Assembly (NCBI GenBank): GCA_025997475.1
Contig: BNUQ01000007.1
Coordinates: 1-64,000 of the forward strand
DNA: 64,000 nucleotides
Direction of reading: 5' to 3'
Origin: Planctomycetales bacterium
Lineage (GTDB): Bacteria; Planctomycetota; SZUA-567
Each line of letters begins with the position of its first letter. Position 1 is the first letter of the stretch. The position numbers and the translations under genes were made by a program. Under the pieces are notes generated by a model that worked only from the letters and a program-made list of their open reading frames with translations, did no database searches and was not told the origin of the DNA. This document shows, in pieces, positions 47,498 through 55,985 of the stretch.

Positions 47498-47572
47498 ACA
47501 ATTAAAAATTAAGAATTAAGAATTAAGAATTAAAAATTAAAAGCAGTCCTTAATTTTTAATTCGCTCTCCCG
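47498..47572. repeat. AATTAAG/AATTAAA heptad element upstream of rpsA
   Basis: Six 7-bp units, a short spacer (AGCAGTCC) and a shorter complementary arm (TTAATTTTTAATTC). The CGCGAAGCG core is missing, so this is a reduced form. Confidence 0.75.
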
Positions 47573-47624
47573 CTACCCGCCGACCTTGCGCCCCGTCTCT
47601 TGTTTCCCTATTATTCCACGTTTC

Positions 47625-47662
47625 GCCGCCCGCCGGTGGGCGGCATTTTTTATTTTTCTTTT
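47625..47662 (+). terminator. Hairpin with T tract in the rpsA leader (possible attenuator)
   Basis: GCCGCCC-GCCGGT-GGGCGGC followed by ATTTTTTATTTTTC. It points toward rpsA and lies 129-166 bases before its ATG, with no plus-strand gene upstream. It may terminate a leader transcript of rpsA. Confidence 0.6.
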
Positions 47663-47790
47663 TTGTTTAAGCGCTCAGGCGAGCGCGCGAATTTTCGGCA
47701 GGGCGACCACGGTCAGGCGGCGGCAAAGCCGTCTGTTTCTCTGGGCAACCGCGCGGCGTCGGCGGAAAATTTGGAAAGGAGGAGTTTTTT

Positions 47791-49524
47791 ATGGTTATGC
47801 CCGGTAGGTATGGTTTGGTTAAAAGCGTCATCACCGACGACGACCTTGAAGCGGAAACCAACGCGGCGATGGGTGACGCCGACCTCAACAGCATCCGCGA
47901 AGGCATCGTGCAGGAGCGCGAACTCAAAATCGGCGAAATCGTCGCCGGCATCGTCCGCCGCTACGACGGCGACGACATCGTCATCGACCTCAATTACAAA
48001 GCCGAGGGCTTTGTCCCGAAAAGCGAATTTGAAGCGGAGCATTTGCCGCTTCCCGTCATCGGCGAAAAAATCGAAGTCCTGCTCGACGAAATAGACAACA
48101 ACACGCTCATTCTCAGCAAACGCAAAGCCGACCGGATTAGAGGTTGGGAAAAAATCATCAACGAGCGCAACATCGGCGACGTTATCACCGGCAAAGCCGT
48201 CCGCAAAATCAAGGGCGGGTTGTTGGTCGATATCGGCGTGCCGGTCTTTTTGCCCGCCAGTCAGGTGGACATCCGCCGCGTGAACGACGTCGGCGAATAC
48301 ATCGGGCGCGACTTGCAATGCAAAATCATCAAAATCGACCGCGAGCGCCGCAACATCGTCCTCTCGCGCCGGAAACTGCTCGAAGAAGAGCGCGACGTTA
48401 AAAAAGGCGACGTGCTCAAAACGTTGGTCAAAGGCGAAATCCGCAAGGGCGTGGTCAAGAACATCACCGACTTCGGCGCGTTTGTGGACCTCGGCGGCAT
48501 CGACGGCTTGTTGCACATCACCGACCTGTCGTGGGGGCGCGTGTCGCACCCGTCGGAAGTGGTCGGAATGGACCAGGAACTCACCGTCAAGGTGTTGGAT
48601 TTCGACCCGGTGCGCGAGCGCATTTCGCTCGGCTTGAAACAAATCACGCCGAACCCGTGGGACAGCATCGGCGACAAGTATCCCATCAACGGACGCTTCA
48701 AAGGTCCGGTCGTCAACATTATGCCTTACGGCGCGTTCGTGAAATTGGAAGACGGCATCGAAGGTCTCGTCCACATCAGCGAAATGAGTTGGACGAAACA
48801 AATCAGCCACCCGTCGGAAAAAGTCGCGATTGGCGAAGAAGTCGAAGTGGTCATCCTCGACATCAACCGCGACAAACAGGAACTGTCGTTGGGGATGAAG
48901 CAAATCGAGGGCAACCCGTGGATTGACGTGGTCGAAAAATATCCGGCGGGCTGTTACATCACCGGTCGCGTCCGCAATATGACGAACTACGGCGCGTTTA
49001 TCGAGTTGGAAGAGGGCATCGACGGCTTGTTGCACGTCAACGATATGAGTTGGACGAAAAAGATAAATCATCCGTCGGCGTTGTTCCACAAAGGCGACGA
49101 AGTGCGGACGGTGGTGTTGAGCGTGGACCCGGAACGCCGCCGCGTGGCGCTCGGTCTGAAACAAATGACCGAAGACCCGTGGCAGTCGTCGGTTCCGGCG
49201 AAATTCCACAACGGCGACATCATCGAAGGCATCGTTACCAAGTTGACGGCGTTCGGCGCGTTTGTGGAAATCGACAAAGACCTCGAATTGGAAGGTCTGC
49301 TCCACATCTCGGAATTGTCGGAGAGCAAGAAAATCGACAAGCCGGAAGAGGTGGTGAAAGTCGGGCAACGGGTAACGGTGATGGTCATCAACGTTGACGC
49401 GGACGAGCGGAAAGTCGGGCTGTCGTTGCGGGCGACGCACGAGGTCGATGAGGAATTCGCCAAGCGGCAAAAAGCGGCGGAAGAAGCCGCCGCCGCCGCG
49501 CAATCGGAAGCGGAAAATAAATAA
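47791..49524 (+). CDS. rpsA: 30S ribosomal protein S1
   Basis: 577 residues, AAAGGAGGAG before the ATG. Six S1 OB-fold repeats: about 45-110 (IVAGIVRRYDGDDIVIDLNY), 130-195, 213-282 (GVVKNITDFGAFVDLGGIDG), 300-370 (VVNIMPYGAFVKLEDGIEG), 385-457 and 470-545. It binds mRNA and helps the 30S subunit unfold it. A Glu/Ala-rich tail ends the protein. The leader between the divergent kinase gene and rpsA is long (about 390 bases) and contains a heptad element and a terminator-like hairpin. Confidence 0.95.
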   Translation: MVMPGRYGLVKSVITDDDLEAETNAAMGDADLNSIREGIVQERELKIGEIVAGIVRRYDGDDIVIDLNYKAEGFVPKSEFEAEHLPLPVIGEKIEVLLDEIDNNTLILSKRKADRIRGWEKIINERNIGDVITGKAVRKIKGGLLVDIGVPVFLPASQVDIRRVNDVGEYIGRDLQCKIIKIDRERRNIVLSRRKLLEEERDVKKGDVLKTLVKGEIRKGVVKNITDFGAFVDLGGIDGLLHITDLSWGRVSHPSEVVGMDQELTVKVLDFDPVRERISLGLKQITPNPWDSIGDKYPINGRFKGPVVNIMPYGAFVKLEDGIEGLVHISEMSWTKQISHPSEKVAIGEEVEVVILDINRDKQELSLGMKQIEGNPWIDVVEKYPAGCYITGRVRNMTNYGAFIELEEGIDGLLHVNDMSWTKKINHPSALFHKGDEVRTVVLSVDPERRRVALGLKQMTEDPWQSSVPAKFHNGDIIEGIVTKLTAFGAFVEIDKDLELEGLLHISELSESKKIDKPEEVVKVGQRVTVMVINVDADERKVGLSLRATHEVDEEFAKRQKAAEEAAAAAQSEAENK

Positions 49525-49540
49525 ACAGGTCTATGCCTAC

Positions 49541-49581
49541 AAAAACGACCGCCCGCAAACCGGACGGTCGTTTTTTTTTAA
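49541..49581 (+). terminator. Terminator after rpsA
   Basis: Arms AACGACCG and CGGTCGTT with a GC-containing loop followed by nine T, 20 bases after the rpsA stop. The gap also holds AACAGGTCTAT, resembling one end of the 159-bp MITE. Confidence 0.85.
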
Positions 49582-49644
49582 TACTCGCGGCGAATTAAAT
49601 GAATACAATGCGCTTCATTTACGCTTGTGCGAAAAGGAAAAACT

Positions 49645-50223
49645 ATGGCAAAATATGTTTATGTGGACAACTCCAACGTCTGGATTGAGGGGCGAAAAGT
49701 TGCGGCGGTCGCGCGCGACTGGGCATTTGATGTTTGGGACGCGACCAACAACAACATTCTTGACCGTGAATGGAAATATGATTTCGGCAAATTGTTGGAA
49801 TTGGTCGGCGGCAAGAAAAACGGTTTGAAAAAAGCGATGCTGTTCGGTTCCCGTCCGCCGCAAAACGATTCGCTGTGGAACGCCGCGCACCGACACGGCT
49901 TTGAGGTTGTGGTTGAAAATCGCAACGCGAGAGACCACGAGAAAAAAATCGATACAGGCATTGCGGTGCAAATGGTTGCGGACTCCTTTCAGTTGATTAC
50001 CGACAAAACGCAGGATGAAATGGTCCTGGTGGCGGGCGACGCGGACTACGTGCCGGCGCTGAAAAATATCGCTAACCGCGGCATTAAAATCACCGTCGCG
50101 TTCTGGGAGCACGCCTCCAACGAATTGAAAGAAGCCGCCGCCGAATTTATTTCATTAGACCGGTTTGTTGACCAATTAAAACGCGACAAAATCGCGGTTC
50201 ACAACCCGAACTCGGATGAGTGA
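49645..50223 (+). CDS. NYN-domain (PIN-like) ribonuclease
   Basis: 192 residues with AAAAGG upstream of the start. KYVYVDNSNVWIEG at residue 3 (first Asp), DTGIAVQMVADSF near 108 and MVLVAGDADYVPALKNIANR near 128 are the three acidic motifs of NYN/LabA-like domains, which form an RNase H-like metal site. Family members cut RNA in processing or defence. It overlaps the start of pyrB by 8 bases, so the two are coupled; the functional reason is unclear. Confidence 0.88.
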   Translation: MAKYVYVDNSNVWIEGRKVAAVARDWAFDVWDATNNNILDREWKYDFGKLLELVGGKKNGLKKAMLFGSRPPQNDSLWNAAHRHGFEVVVENRNARDHEKKIDTGIAVQMVADSFQLITDKTQDEMVLVAGDADYVPALKNIANRGIKITVAFWEHASNELKEAAAEFISLDRFVDQLKRDKIAVHNPNSDE

Positions 50224-51187
50224 AAAAAATATGTGGCATCGCAAACATTTGCTCGGTATCGCCGAACTGTCGGCGGACGAAATCCGCTTCGTTCTCGACA
50301 CCGCCGACCGCTTTGAAGACATCGTTACCCGCGCCGTGAAAAAGACGCCGGCGTTGCAAGGGCGCACCGTCGTCAATATGTTTTACGAGCCCTCGACGCG
50401 CACCAATTTATCGTTCACCACCGCCGAGCGGCGGTTGTCCGCCGACATTTTAAGTTTCAGCAAAAGCGGCTCGTCGGCGGCCAAAGGCGAAACGTTGGTG
50501 GACACCGCGCGCAACATCGAAGCGATGGGCGTCGATATTATGGTGTTGCGCCACCAAGCCGCCGGCGCCGCCAAACTGCTTGCCGACAACGTCCGCTGTT
50601 CGGTCGTCAACGCCGGCGACGGCGAGCACGAACACCCCACGCAAGCGTTGCTCGACCTCTACACCCTCCGCCGCTGGCTCCACGCCAACCGCCCCGATTT
50701 TCCGCAAGAATTCTCCGACCTGACCGTCGGCATCGTCGGCGACATCGCGCACAGCCGCGTGGCGCGAAGCAACATTTGGGGGCTGACGAAACTCGGCGCC
50801 CGCGTCATCGTCGTCGGACCGGCGACGATGATGCCGGTCGGCATTGAGCGGCTCGGCGTAACCGTTTCCTCCGACTTGGACGACGCGATAAAAAAATGCG
50901 ACGTGCTGAATATGTTGCGAATTCAGTTGGAGCGGCAAAACGGTTTTTGTCCGTTTCCGAGTTTGCGGGAATACTCGCGACTGTTCGGCGTAACGCGCGA
51001 GCGGTTGGCGCGGCTCGGCAAAGCGGACTTGCCGATTATGCACCCCGGTCCGGTCAATCGCGGCATCGAGTTGTCGCCGGAACTCGCGGACAGCGCGCAA
51101 AGTTTGATTCTCAAACAAGTCGAATACGGCGTCGCCGTGCGCATGGCGGTGCTGTTTTTGGTCGCGGGCGCGGGAACGAATAATTAA
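50216..51187 (+). CDS. pyrB: Aspartate carbamoyltransferase catalytic subunit
   Basis: 323 residues; ATG 50216 overlaps the NYN stop, and ATG 50231 (reading MWHRKHLLGIAELS) is an alternative. Carbamoyl-phosphate loop FYEPSTRTNLSF near 55, where most family members have STRTR (Arg replaced by Asn at the last position); HPTQALLDLYT near 140 and HPGPVNRGIEL near 274 bind the phosphate and aspartate. It makes carbamoyl-aspartate in pyrimidine synthesis. No pyrI or pyrC adjoins. The stop TAA is the first base group of a TTAACAA repeat tract. Confidence 0.94.
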   Translation: MSEKNMWHRKHLLGIAELSADEIRFVLDTADRFEDIVTRAVKKTPALQGRTVVNMFYEPSTRTNLSFTTAERRLSADILSFSKSGSSAAKGETLVDTARNIEAMGVDIMVLRHQAAGAAKLLADNVRCSVVNAGDGEHEHPTQALLDLYTLRRWLHANRPDFPQEFSDLTVGIVGDIAHSRVARSNIWGLTKLGARVIVVGPATMMPVGIERLGVTVSSDLDDAIKKCDVLNMLRIQLERQNGFCPFPSLREYSRLFGVTRERLARLGKADLPIMHPGPVNRGIELSPELADSAQSLILKQVEYGVAVRMAVLFLVAGAGTNN

Positions 51188-51460
51188 CAATTAACAATTA
51201 ACAATTAACAATTAGAGAGCAGTGGACAACGATATGGTGGTTTGACTTTAAAAAAGAACGGCGTCTGGTTATTAGCGGGCAGTAGTCGCTTGCCATTTGT
51301 CCACCGTTCACTATCCAATTAAGTTCGATTTTTAAGTCAATCGACTATATGGCGGTCAGTGAAGAGCGAGGATGCGCGAAGCGATAATTGCTAAACAAAT
51401 TACACCATTGTTAATTGTGAATTGTGAATTGTTAATTGTTAATTGTTAATTGTTAATTGA
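51184..51460. repeat. Long nested inverted heptad-arm element between pyrB and thiG
   Basis: Outer arms of ATTAACA and TTGTTAA units; inside them a second inverted pair (AGTGGACAA with TTGTCCACC, and a TTTGACTTTAAAAA / TTTTTAAGTCAATC pair), and near the right side GATGCGCGAAGCGATAATTGC, the shared core. It looks like one element inserted into another. No riboswitch is recognised ahead of thiG. Confidence 0.82.
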
Positions 51461-51504
51461 TTGGCTACCTCGCCGCATCAATCTCAAAAAAAGGTCTATT
51501 CAGA

Positions 51505-52278
51505 ATGAAACCCCTCGTCATCGCCGGTAAAAAATTTACTAACCGCTTTTTTCTCGGCACCGGCAAGTTCGGCGCCAAAGAAATTTTCGCCGCCGCGCTC
51601 GCCGCTTCCGGCGCCGAACTCGTAACCGTCTCGTTGACGCGCGTCGATTTCGCCGACCCCGACGACGACATTTTGAGCGTCATCGACCGAGACCGCGTAA
51701 CGGTGATGTTGAACACCGCCGGCGCGCGCGACGCCGCCGAAGCCGTGCGCGTGGCGAAAATCGGGCAAGCCGCGGGCTATCAATGGATAAAATTGGAAGT
51801 CCATCCCGACGCGCGGTATCTGTTGCCCGACCCGGTGGAAACGCTCCGCGCGGCGGAGCAAATCGTCAAAATGGGTTTGACCGTGTTGCCGTATATCAAC
51901 GCCGACCCGGTGTTGGCGAAACGTTTGGAAGACATCGGCGCGCCGGCGGTGATGCCGTTAGCCGCGCCGATTGGCAGTAACCAAGGTTTGCGCACGTTGT
52001 CGATGTTGGAAATTATTATCGCGCAGTCGCGCGTGCCGGTGATTGTTGACGCCGGGTTAGGTTTGCCGTCGCACGCGGCGCAGGCGATTGAAATCGGTGC
52101 CGACGCGGTGTTGGTCAACACGGCGGTGGCGGCGGCGGGCGACCCGCCGCAAATGGCGCGCGCCTTCGCGCTGGCGATTCAGGCGGCGGAAACGGCGCTC
52201 GACGCCAACCCGCCGCGCGTCCGCGCCGACGCCGCCGCGACCAGCCCGACCCGAACTTTTGCGATTTTCAAGGATTAA
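51505..52278 (+). CDS. thiG: Thiazole synthase
   Basis: 257 residues from ATG 51505 with AAAGG upstream. The TIM barrel starts with LVIAGKKFTNRFFLGTGKF; WIKLEVHPDARYLLPDP near 95 contains the Schiff-base lysine, NADPVLAKRLEDIGAPAVMP near 132 and PVIVDAGLGLPSHAAQA near 180 complete the phosphate-binding side. It forms the thiazole phosphate part of thiamine from deoxyxylulose 5-phosphate, with sulfur from ThiS. thiS, thiF and thiE are not nearby. No TPP riboswitch seen in the leader. Confidence 0.94.
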   Translation: MKPLVIAGKKFTNRFFLGTGKFGAKEIFAAALAASGAELVTVSLTRVDFADPDDDILSVIDRDRVTVMLNTAGARDAAEAVRVAKIGQAAGYQWIKLEVHPDARYLLPDPVETLRAAEQIVKMGLTVLPYINADPVLAKRLEDIGAPAVMPLAAPIGSNQGLRTLSMLEIIIAQSRVPVIVDAGLGLPSHAAQAIEIGADAVLVNTAVAAAGDPPQMARAFALAIQAAETALDANPPRVRADAAATSPTRTFAIFKD

Positions 52279-52281
52279 GGC

Positions 52282-52363
52282 GAGTGAGCAGTGGATAGTG
52301 AACAGTGGACAGCGAGCGCTTGCGAATTTTGAAAATAAAACTCCACCACTGTCAACTGCCAAC
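52282..52363. repeat. Inverted heptad-arm element (CAGTGGA class) after thiG
   Basis: AGCAGTGGATAGTGAACAGT units, centre TTGCGAATTTTGAAAATAAA, then the complement (CACCACTGTCAACTGCC). It matches the element at 45601-45698. Confidence 0.82.
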
Positions 52364-52376
52364 TAAAAGGTAAAAA

Positions 52377-53252
52377 ATGCTCTGGCTGATTTTCGCCGTC
52401 GTCTTGGCGATTATTTTTTATCAATTTCTCAACTGGTCGGCGCAAAAAGAAACGCGCGACTGGGCGCGCGCCGCGCACGACCGCGTTTTTCGCGACGCGC
52501 TGACGGCGGCTTGGGAGGCAAAAATCGCGTCCGGCGACGCCGGTGGAGCCCTTTGGTCGCAATGCGGACAACTTTATTATTTCGCCGGTCGGCTTGGCGA
52601 CGCCGTCGCCGCCGCCGAAAAATACACCGCCGCCGCGCCGCTCGACGCCGAGGGCTGGGCGGAACTCGCGGAATACAATTTATTGGCGTGCCGGTTGGAC
52701 GCGGCGCGGCAAGCGATAAAACAGGCGCTGACGCGGCGGGAGCGGGACGACTATCGCGCGCTCGCGGCGCGGATTGAACTACAACGCGGCGATTTAACCG
52801 CGGCGGCAAACGAACTGACCGCGTGGCGAAAATTAGACGCCGAACGAATGGCGCGACCGGCGCCCGCGCCGCGTTGGTTTGCCTATCAACAAATTCCCCG
52901 CGGCGAAATCGTGCCGGACCCGGCAATCGCTTATTACGAAGCCGTGCTCGCGGCGCTACGCGGAACGGACGACGCGGCGCGACTGGCAGTCGAAAATCCC
53001 GATTTTTGGGAAGCGATGTTATGCACGCGCCTTGTGCCGCTTATCGCCCAAAACGCGCCGGATTTACCGCCGTTCACGCCGGACGCCGCCGCCTACGCGA
53101 CGCAAATCCGCGCGGAAAAATCAACGTTGATTGACGACTTGGCGCCAGTCCGCCGGACGCTCGCGGAAAAATTATTGCCGCAAATCGTCGTCGTGGTTTG
53201 CGCCGACGCCGACACGCGCGAAGCGGTCGTTAAGGAACTCGGCGACGGATAG
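52377..53252 (+). CDS. Membrane-anchored TPR-like protein of unknown function
   Basis: 291 residues. A single N-terminal membrane segment (LWLIFAVVLAIIFYQFL) is followed by helical repeats 25-150 in the TPR pattern (ALWSQCGQLYYFAGRLGDAV, then AEGWAELAEYNLLACRLDAA), and a C-terminal part with two short Pro-rich stretches. Probably faces the cytoplasm or periplasm as a scaffold; no enzyme motif seen. It may be cotranscribed with thiG but a repeat element intervenes. Downstream AATCGAACAGGTCTA resembles a MITE end. Confidence 0.65.
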   Translation: MLWLIFAVVLAIIFYQFLNWSAQKETRDWARAAHDRVFRDALTAAWEAKIASGDAGGALWSQCGQLYYFAGRLGDAVAAAEKYTAAAPLDAEGWAELAEYNLLACRLDAARQAIKQALTRRERDDYRALAARIELQRGDLTAAANELTAWRKLDAERMARPAPAPRWFAYQQIPRGEIVPDPAIAYYEAVLAALRGTDDAARLAVENPDFWEAMLCTRLVPLIAQNAPDLPPFTPDAAAYATQIRAEKSTLIDDLAPVRRTLAEKLLPQIVVVVCADADTREAVVKELGDG

Positions 53253-53291
53253 CCGGAAAAATCGAACAGGTCTAATAAAACCACCGCGCCC

Positions 53292-53320
53292 TTGACGCGG
53301 AAATTATTTTTCGCTAACAT
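53292..53320 (+). promoter_or_regulatory. Sigma-70 promoter of the metal-resistance genes
   Basis: TTGACG (53292-53297), 17-bp spacer, TAACAT (53315-53320), 41 bases before the arsR-family start. Near-consensus boxes at ideal spacing. Confidence 0.75.
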
Positions 53321-53345
53321 ATAAACAATTACTTAATTGTTTAAT
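53321..53345. promoter_or_regulatory. Palindromic operator for the ArsR-family repressor
   Basis: ATAAACAATTA-CT-TAATTGTTTAAT: inverted arms AAACAATTA and TAATTGTTT, resembling the 12-2-12 operators of SmtB/CadC repressors. It overlaps the expected transcription start, so bound repressor would block transcription. Confidence 0.7.
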
Positions 53346-53361
53346 TGGTGAAGGGGAATTT

Positions 53362-53763
53362 ATGAACCGGAAAAAAGCGGCGGCGCGGCGGGCAACGGCG
53401 CGGCGGAGCGAAGAATTTTGTTCCTGCGCGGCGATTCACGCGGAAATTATCGAGCGGGTGCGCGGCGGTTTGGCGAAGGAAAAAACGCTTCGCCGCGCGG
53501 CGGAGTTGTTTAAGACGCTCGGCGACCCGACGCGCCTTAAAATTATCAACGCGCTGTTGCTCGCCGAAATGTGCGTTTGCGACCTCGCGGCGTTGCTCGC
53601 GTTGACGCAACCCGCCGTGTCGCATCACTTGAAAACTTTGCGCCAAACGCAATTGGTCAAATACCGGCGCGACGGCAAAAGCGTCTATTACTCGCTCGAC
53701 GACGAACACGTCGGCAATGTTTTTTATCAGGGGTTGTTGCACGCGAGCGAAGAAAGCCATTAA
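53362..53763 (+). CDS. ArsR/SmtB-family metal-sensing repressor, CadC-like
   Basis: 133 residues, GGGGAA upstream. Winged helix: LFKTLGDPTRLKIINALLLA near 47, then DLAALLALTQPAVSHHLKTLR (recognition helix) and YRRDGKSVYYSLDDEHV (wing). AEMCVCDLA near 70 matches the ELCVCDL metal site of CadC and ArsR, and an N-terminal FCSCAAIH supplies the other Cys pair of the CadC alpha-3N site, so Cd, Pb or Zn are likely signals. It has its own promoter and operator and precedes the P1B ATPase, which it should repress. Confidence 0.88.
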   Translation: MNRKKAAARRATARRSEEFCSCAAIHAEIIERVRGGLAKEKTLRRAAELFKTLGDPTRLKIINALLLAEMCVCDLAALLALTQPAVSHHLKTLRQTQLVKYRRDGKSVYYSLDDEHVGNVFYQGLLHASEESH

Positions 53764-53826
53764 GAATGCCGAGTCACGAATTTCACGGACGCCATTCTTA
53801 ATTCTGCATTCTTAATTCTCAATTAT
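53760..53826. repeat. Heptad tract between the repressor and ATPase genes
   Basis: TTAAGAA on the left and ATTCTTA units on the right enclose a short GCCGAGTCACGAATTTCACGG centre. The left end overlaps the repressor's stop codon. Confidence 0.65.
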
Positions 53827-53841
53827 TCCGAGGAGGTTTAT

Positions 53842-55794
53842 ATGGCTACTCATTGCGCCGGTTGCGACCATTGCGACGGCGGCGGGAAAATAAACGCCGC
53901 GTGGCAAACGGGCGTCGGCGTTGCCCTGTTTGCGGTCGGGCTAATTTTGCATTACGCCCATTCGTCGGCGGCGTTCGCGCTGTTGGTCGCAAGTTATCTG
54001 TTAATCGGCGGCGACGTGTTGTTGACGGCGTTGAAGAATTTGCGGCGCGGAAAAATTTTCGACGAGAATTTTTTGATGGCGCTCGCCTCGCTCGGCGCGT
54101 TCGCTATCGGGGACGCGCCCGAAGGCGCGGCGGTGATGTTGTTTTATCAAATCGGCGAAAAATTGCAGGCGCGCGCGGTCGGCAGTTCGCGCCGCTCGAT
54201 TACCGCGTTGATGGATTTGCGCCCCGATTTCGCCAACGTGAAAAACGGCGGCGAGTTGCGCCGCGTCGCGCCGAGCGCCGTCGCGGTCGGTGAAATTATC
54301 GTCGTGCGCCCCGGCGAAAAAGTGCCGCTCGACGGCACGGTGATTGACGGGCTGTCGTCGCTTGATGTCGCGGCGTTGACCGGCGAAAGCGTGCCGCGCG
54401 CGGTCGGCGTCGGCGACGAAGCGCCGGCGGGTTCGGTCAATCAAAGCGGCGTGTTGACGATGCGCGTAACGAAACTCGCCGGCGAATCGACGGTCGCCAA
54501 AATACTGACGTTGGCGCAAAACGCGGCGCAGAAAAAATCGCCGACCGAGAATTTCATCACGACTTTCGCGCGCTATTACACGCCCGCCGTCGTCATCGGC
54601 GCGGCGTTGTTGGCGTTGATTCCGCCGCTCGCGTCGCCCGCGCCGTTCGCCGAGACCTTTTTTGAATGGACGCATCGCGCGTTGGTTTTTTTAGTGATTT
54701 CGTGTCCGTGCGCGTTGGTGATTTCCGTGCCGCTCAGTTTTTTCGGCGGCATCGGCGCGGCGTCGCGGCGGGGAATTTTGCTGAAAGGGAGCAACTTTTT
54801 AGAGGCGTTGAATCACGTCGGCGTCGCGGTGTTCGACAAAACCGGCACGTTGACGCGCGGAAAATTCCGCGTTACCGGCGTAGTGCCGGCTACCGGCGTG
54901 GAGCCGGCTACCGGTGTGGCGCCAATGTCGCCGTTTTCGGCGTCCGAATTATTGGCATACGCGGCGCACGCCGAGTATTTTTCGACGCATCCGTTCGCGG
55001 TGGCGACGCGCGCCGCGTTTGCCGACGGCGGCGGCAAACTTGATGCCGCGCGCGTCGGCGAGTATCAGGAACTCGCGGGGCGCGGGGTGAGTTGCCAAGT
55101 GGACGGCAAAGCGGTGCTGGCGGGGAATCTGAAATTGGTCGCGGCGGGAACCGCGCAAGCGGCGGCGAGCGACTCGAAAATTTATCTCGCCATCGACGGG
55201 TTTTACGCCGGTTGTTTGACCTTTGCCGACGAAGTCAAACCGGACGCGGCGGCGACGGTCGCGCAACTGCAAGCCCGCGGCATAAAAACGGTGATGCTGA
55301 CCGGCGACGGCGAAGCGGCGGCGACGGCGGTGGCGCGGGAAGTCGGCGTGGACGAATTTTTTGCCGAATTATTGCCCGACCAAAAAGTCGCGGCTATCGA
55401 AAAAATCGCGGCGGCGGCGCGCGGCGGCAAAAAATCGTCGTGCGGAATTATGTTTGTCGGCGACGGCATCAACGACGCGCCGGTGTTGGCGCGCGCCGAT
55501 GTCGGGGTGGCGATGGGCGGCGTCGGTTCCGACGCGGCGATTGAAGCCGCCGACATCGTGTTGATGACCGACGAGGTCGGGAAAATTTTGACGGCGATGC
55601 GGATTGCGCGGCACACGCGCCAAGTGGCGCGGCAAAATATCGCGTTCGCGCTCGGCGTCAAAGCGGTGTTGCTGGCGCTCGGCGCGGCGGGCGTCGCGTC
55701 GATGTGGGCGGCGGTGTTCGGCGACGTGGGCGTGGCGTTGCTGGCGATTCTAAACGCGCTACGGGCGGGACGCCTTAAAAAGCGTGGCAATTGA
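53842..55794 (+). CDS. P1B-type heavy-metal ATPase (Cd/Zn/Pb exporter)
   Basis: 650 residues, GGAGG upstream. No HMA domain: the N-terminus is a short Cys/His stretch (THCAGCDHCDGGG). Actuator LTGESVPR near 192, membrane metal site ISCPCALVISVPLS near 292 (CPC), phosphorylation site FDKTGTLTRG near 332, then HP in STHPFAVATRA near 378, TGDGEAAATAVA near 490 and FVGDGINDAPVLA near 540. It pumps divalent soft metals out of the cytosol. Between DKTGTLT and the HP motif lie three six-residue units (VPATGVEPATGV) encoded by 18-bp repeats. The last residues KKRGN and TGA belong to a P1-type repeat end. Confidence 0.92.
   Translation: MATHCAGCDHCDGGGKINAAWQTGVGVALFAVGLILHYAHSSAAFALLVASYLLIGGDVLLTALKNLRRGKIFDENFLMALASLGAFAIGDAPEGAAVMLFYQIGEKLQARAVGSSRRSITALMDLRPDFANVKNGGELRRVAPSAVAVGEIIVVRPGEKVPLDGTVIDGLSSLDVAALTGESVPRAVGVGDEAPAGSVNQSGVLTMRVTKLAGESTVAKILTLAQNAAQKKSPTENFITTFARYYTPAVVIGAALLALIPPLASPAPFAETFFEWTHRALVFLVISCPCALVISVPLSFFGGIGAASRRGILLKGSNFLEALNHVGVAVFDKTGTLTRGKFRVTGVVPATGVEPATGVAPMSPFSASELLAYAAHAEYFSTHPFAVATRAAFADGGGKLDAARVGEYQELAGRGVSCQVDGKAVLAGNLKLVAAGTAQAAASDSKIYLAIDGFYAGCLTFADEVKPDAAATVAQLQARGIKTVMLTGDGEAAATAVAREVGVDEFFAELLPDQKVAAIEKIAAAARGGKKSSCGIMFVGDGINDAPVLARADVGVAMGGVGSDAAIEAADIVLMTDEVGKILTAMRIARHTRQVARQNIAFALGVKAVLLALGAAGVASMWAAVFGDVGVALLAILNALRAGRLKKRGN
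54873..54926. repeat. Three 18-bp tandem repeats within the metal ATPase gene
   Basis: Units TACCGGCGTAGTGCCGGC, TACCGGCGTGGAGCCGGC and a diverged third. Each contains a small CCGGC...GCCGG palindrome. They add six-residue units to the start of the nucleotide-binding domain and keep the frame. Confidence 0.85.
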
Positions 55795-55865
55795 ATAGAC
55801 CTGTGTCTTAACTTTTTTTTATTTCTCACGAAGGCGTGGCGGACACGAAGAAATACCGCTTGAAA

Positions 55866-55980
55866 ATGCTCTATTCAATTGCCACGCCCTTTAGGGCGTG
55901 GATGGCAGGCAAAAAAGAAAAGGGCTTTAGCCCAAATCCCCAATAAACCATTCGGCTAAAGCCGGTTATTTTTCAACGCT
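55866..55980. repeat. Multi-hairpin repeat, partial copy (family P1)
   Basis: CTCTATTCAATTGCCACGCC, GGGCTTTAGCCC and CGGCTAAAGCCG hairpins as at 17259. The complement of its first part (GCGTGGCAATTGAATAGA) occurs at 55781-55798 at the ATPase 3' end, making a larger inverted pair. Confidence 0.82.
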
Positions 55981-55985
55981 ATCCC

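Noticed and set aside
47586-47807. 73-codon open frame with a hydrophobic start upstream of rpsA
   Set aside because: It covers the leader terminator and ribosome site of rpsA and turns into an Arg-rich random sequence; no ribosome site of its own.
47713-49503. Long minus-strand open frame opposite rpsA (596 codons)
   Set aside because: The plus strand encodes a clear six-domain S1 protein; the antisense frame has His/Arg/Asp-rich composition typical of a reverse-strand shadow.
51188-51504. TPP riboswitch before thiG
   Set aside because: No CTGAGA-type core or second conserved half was found; the region is explained by nested repeat arms.
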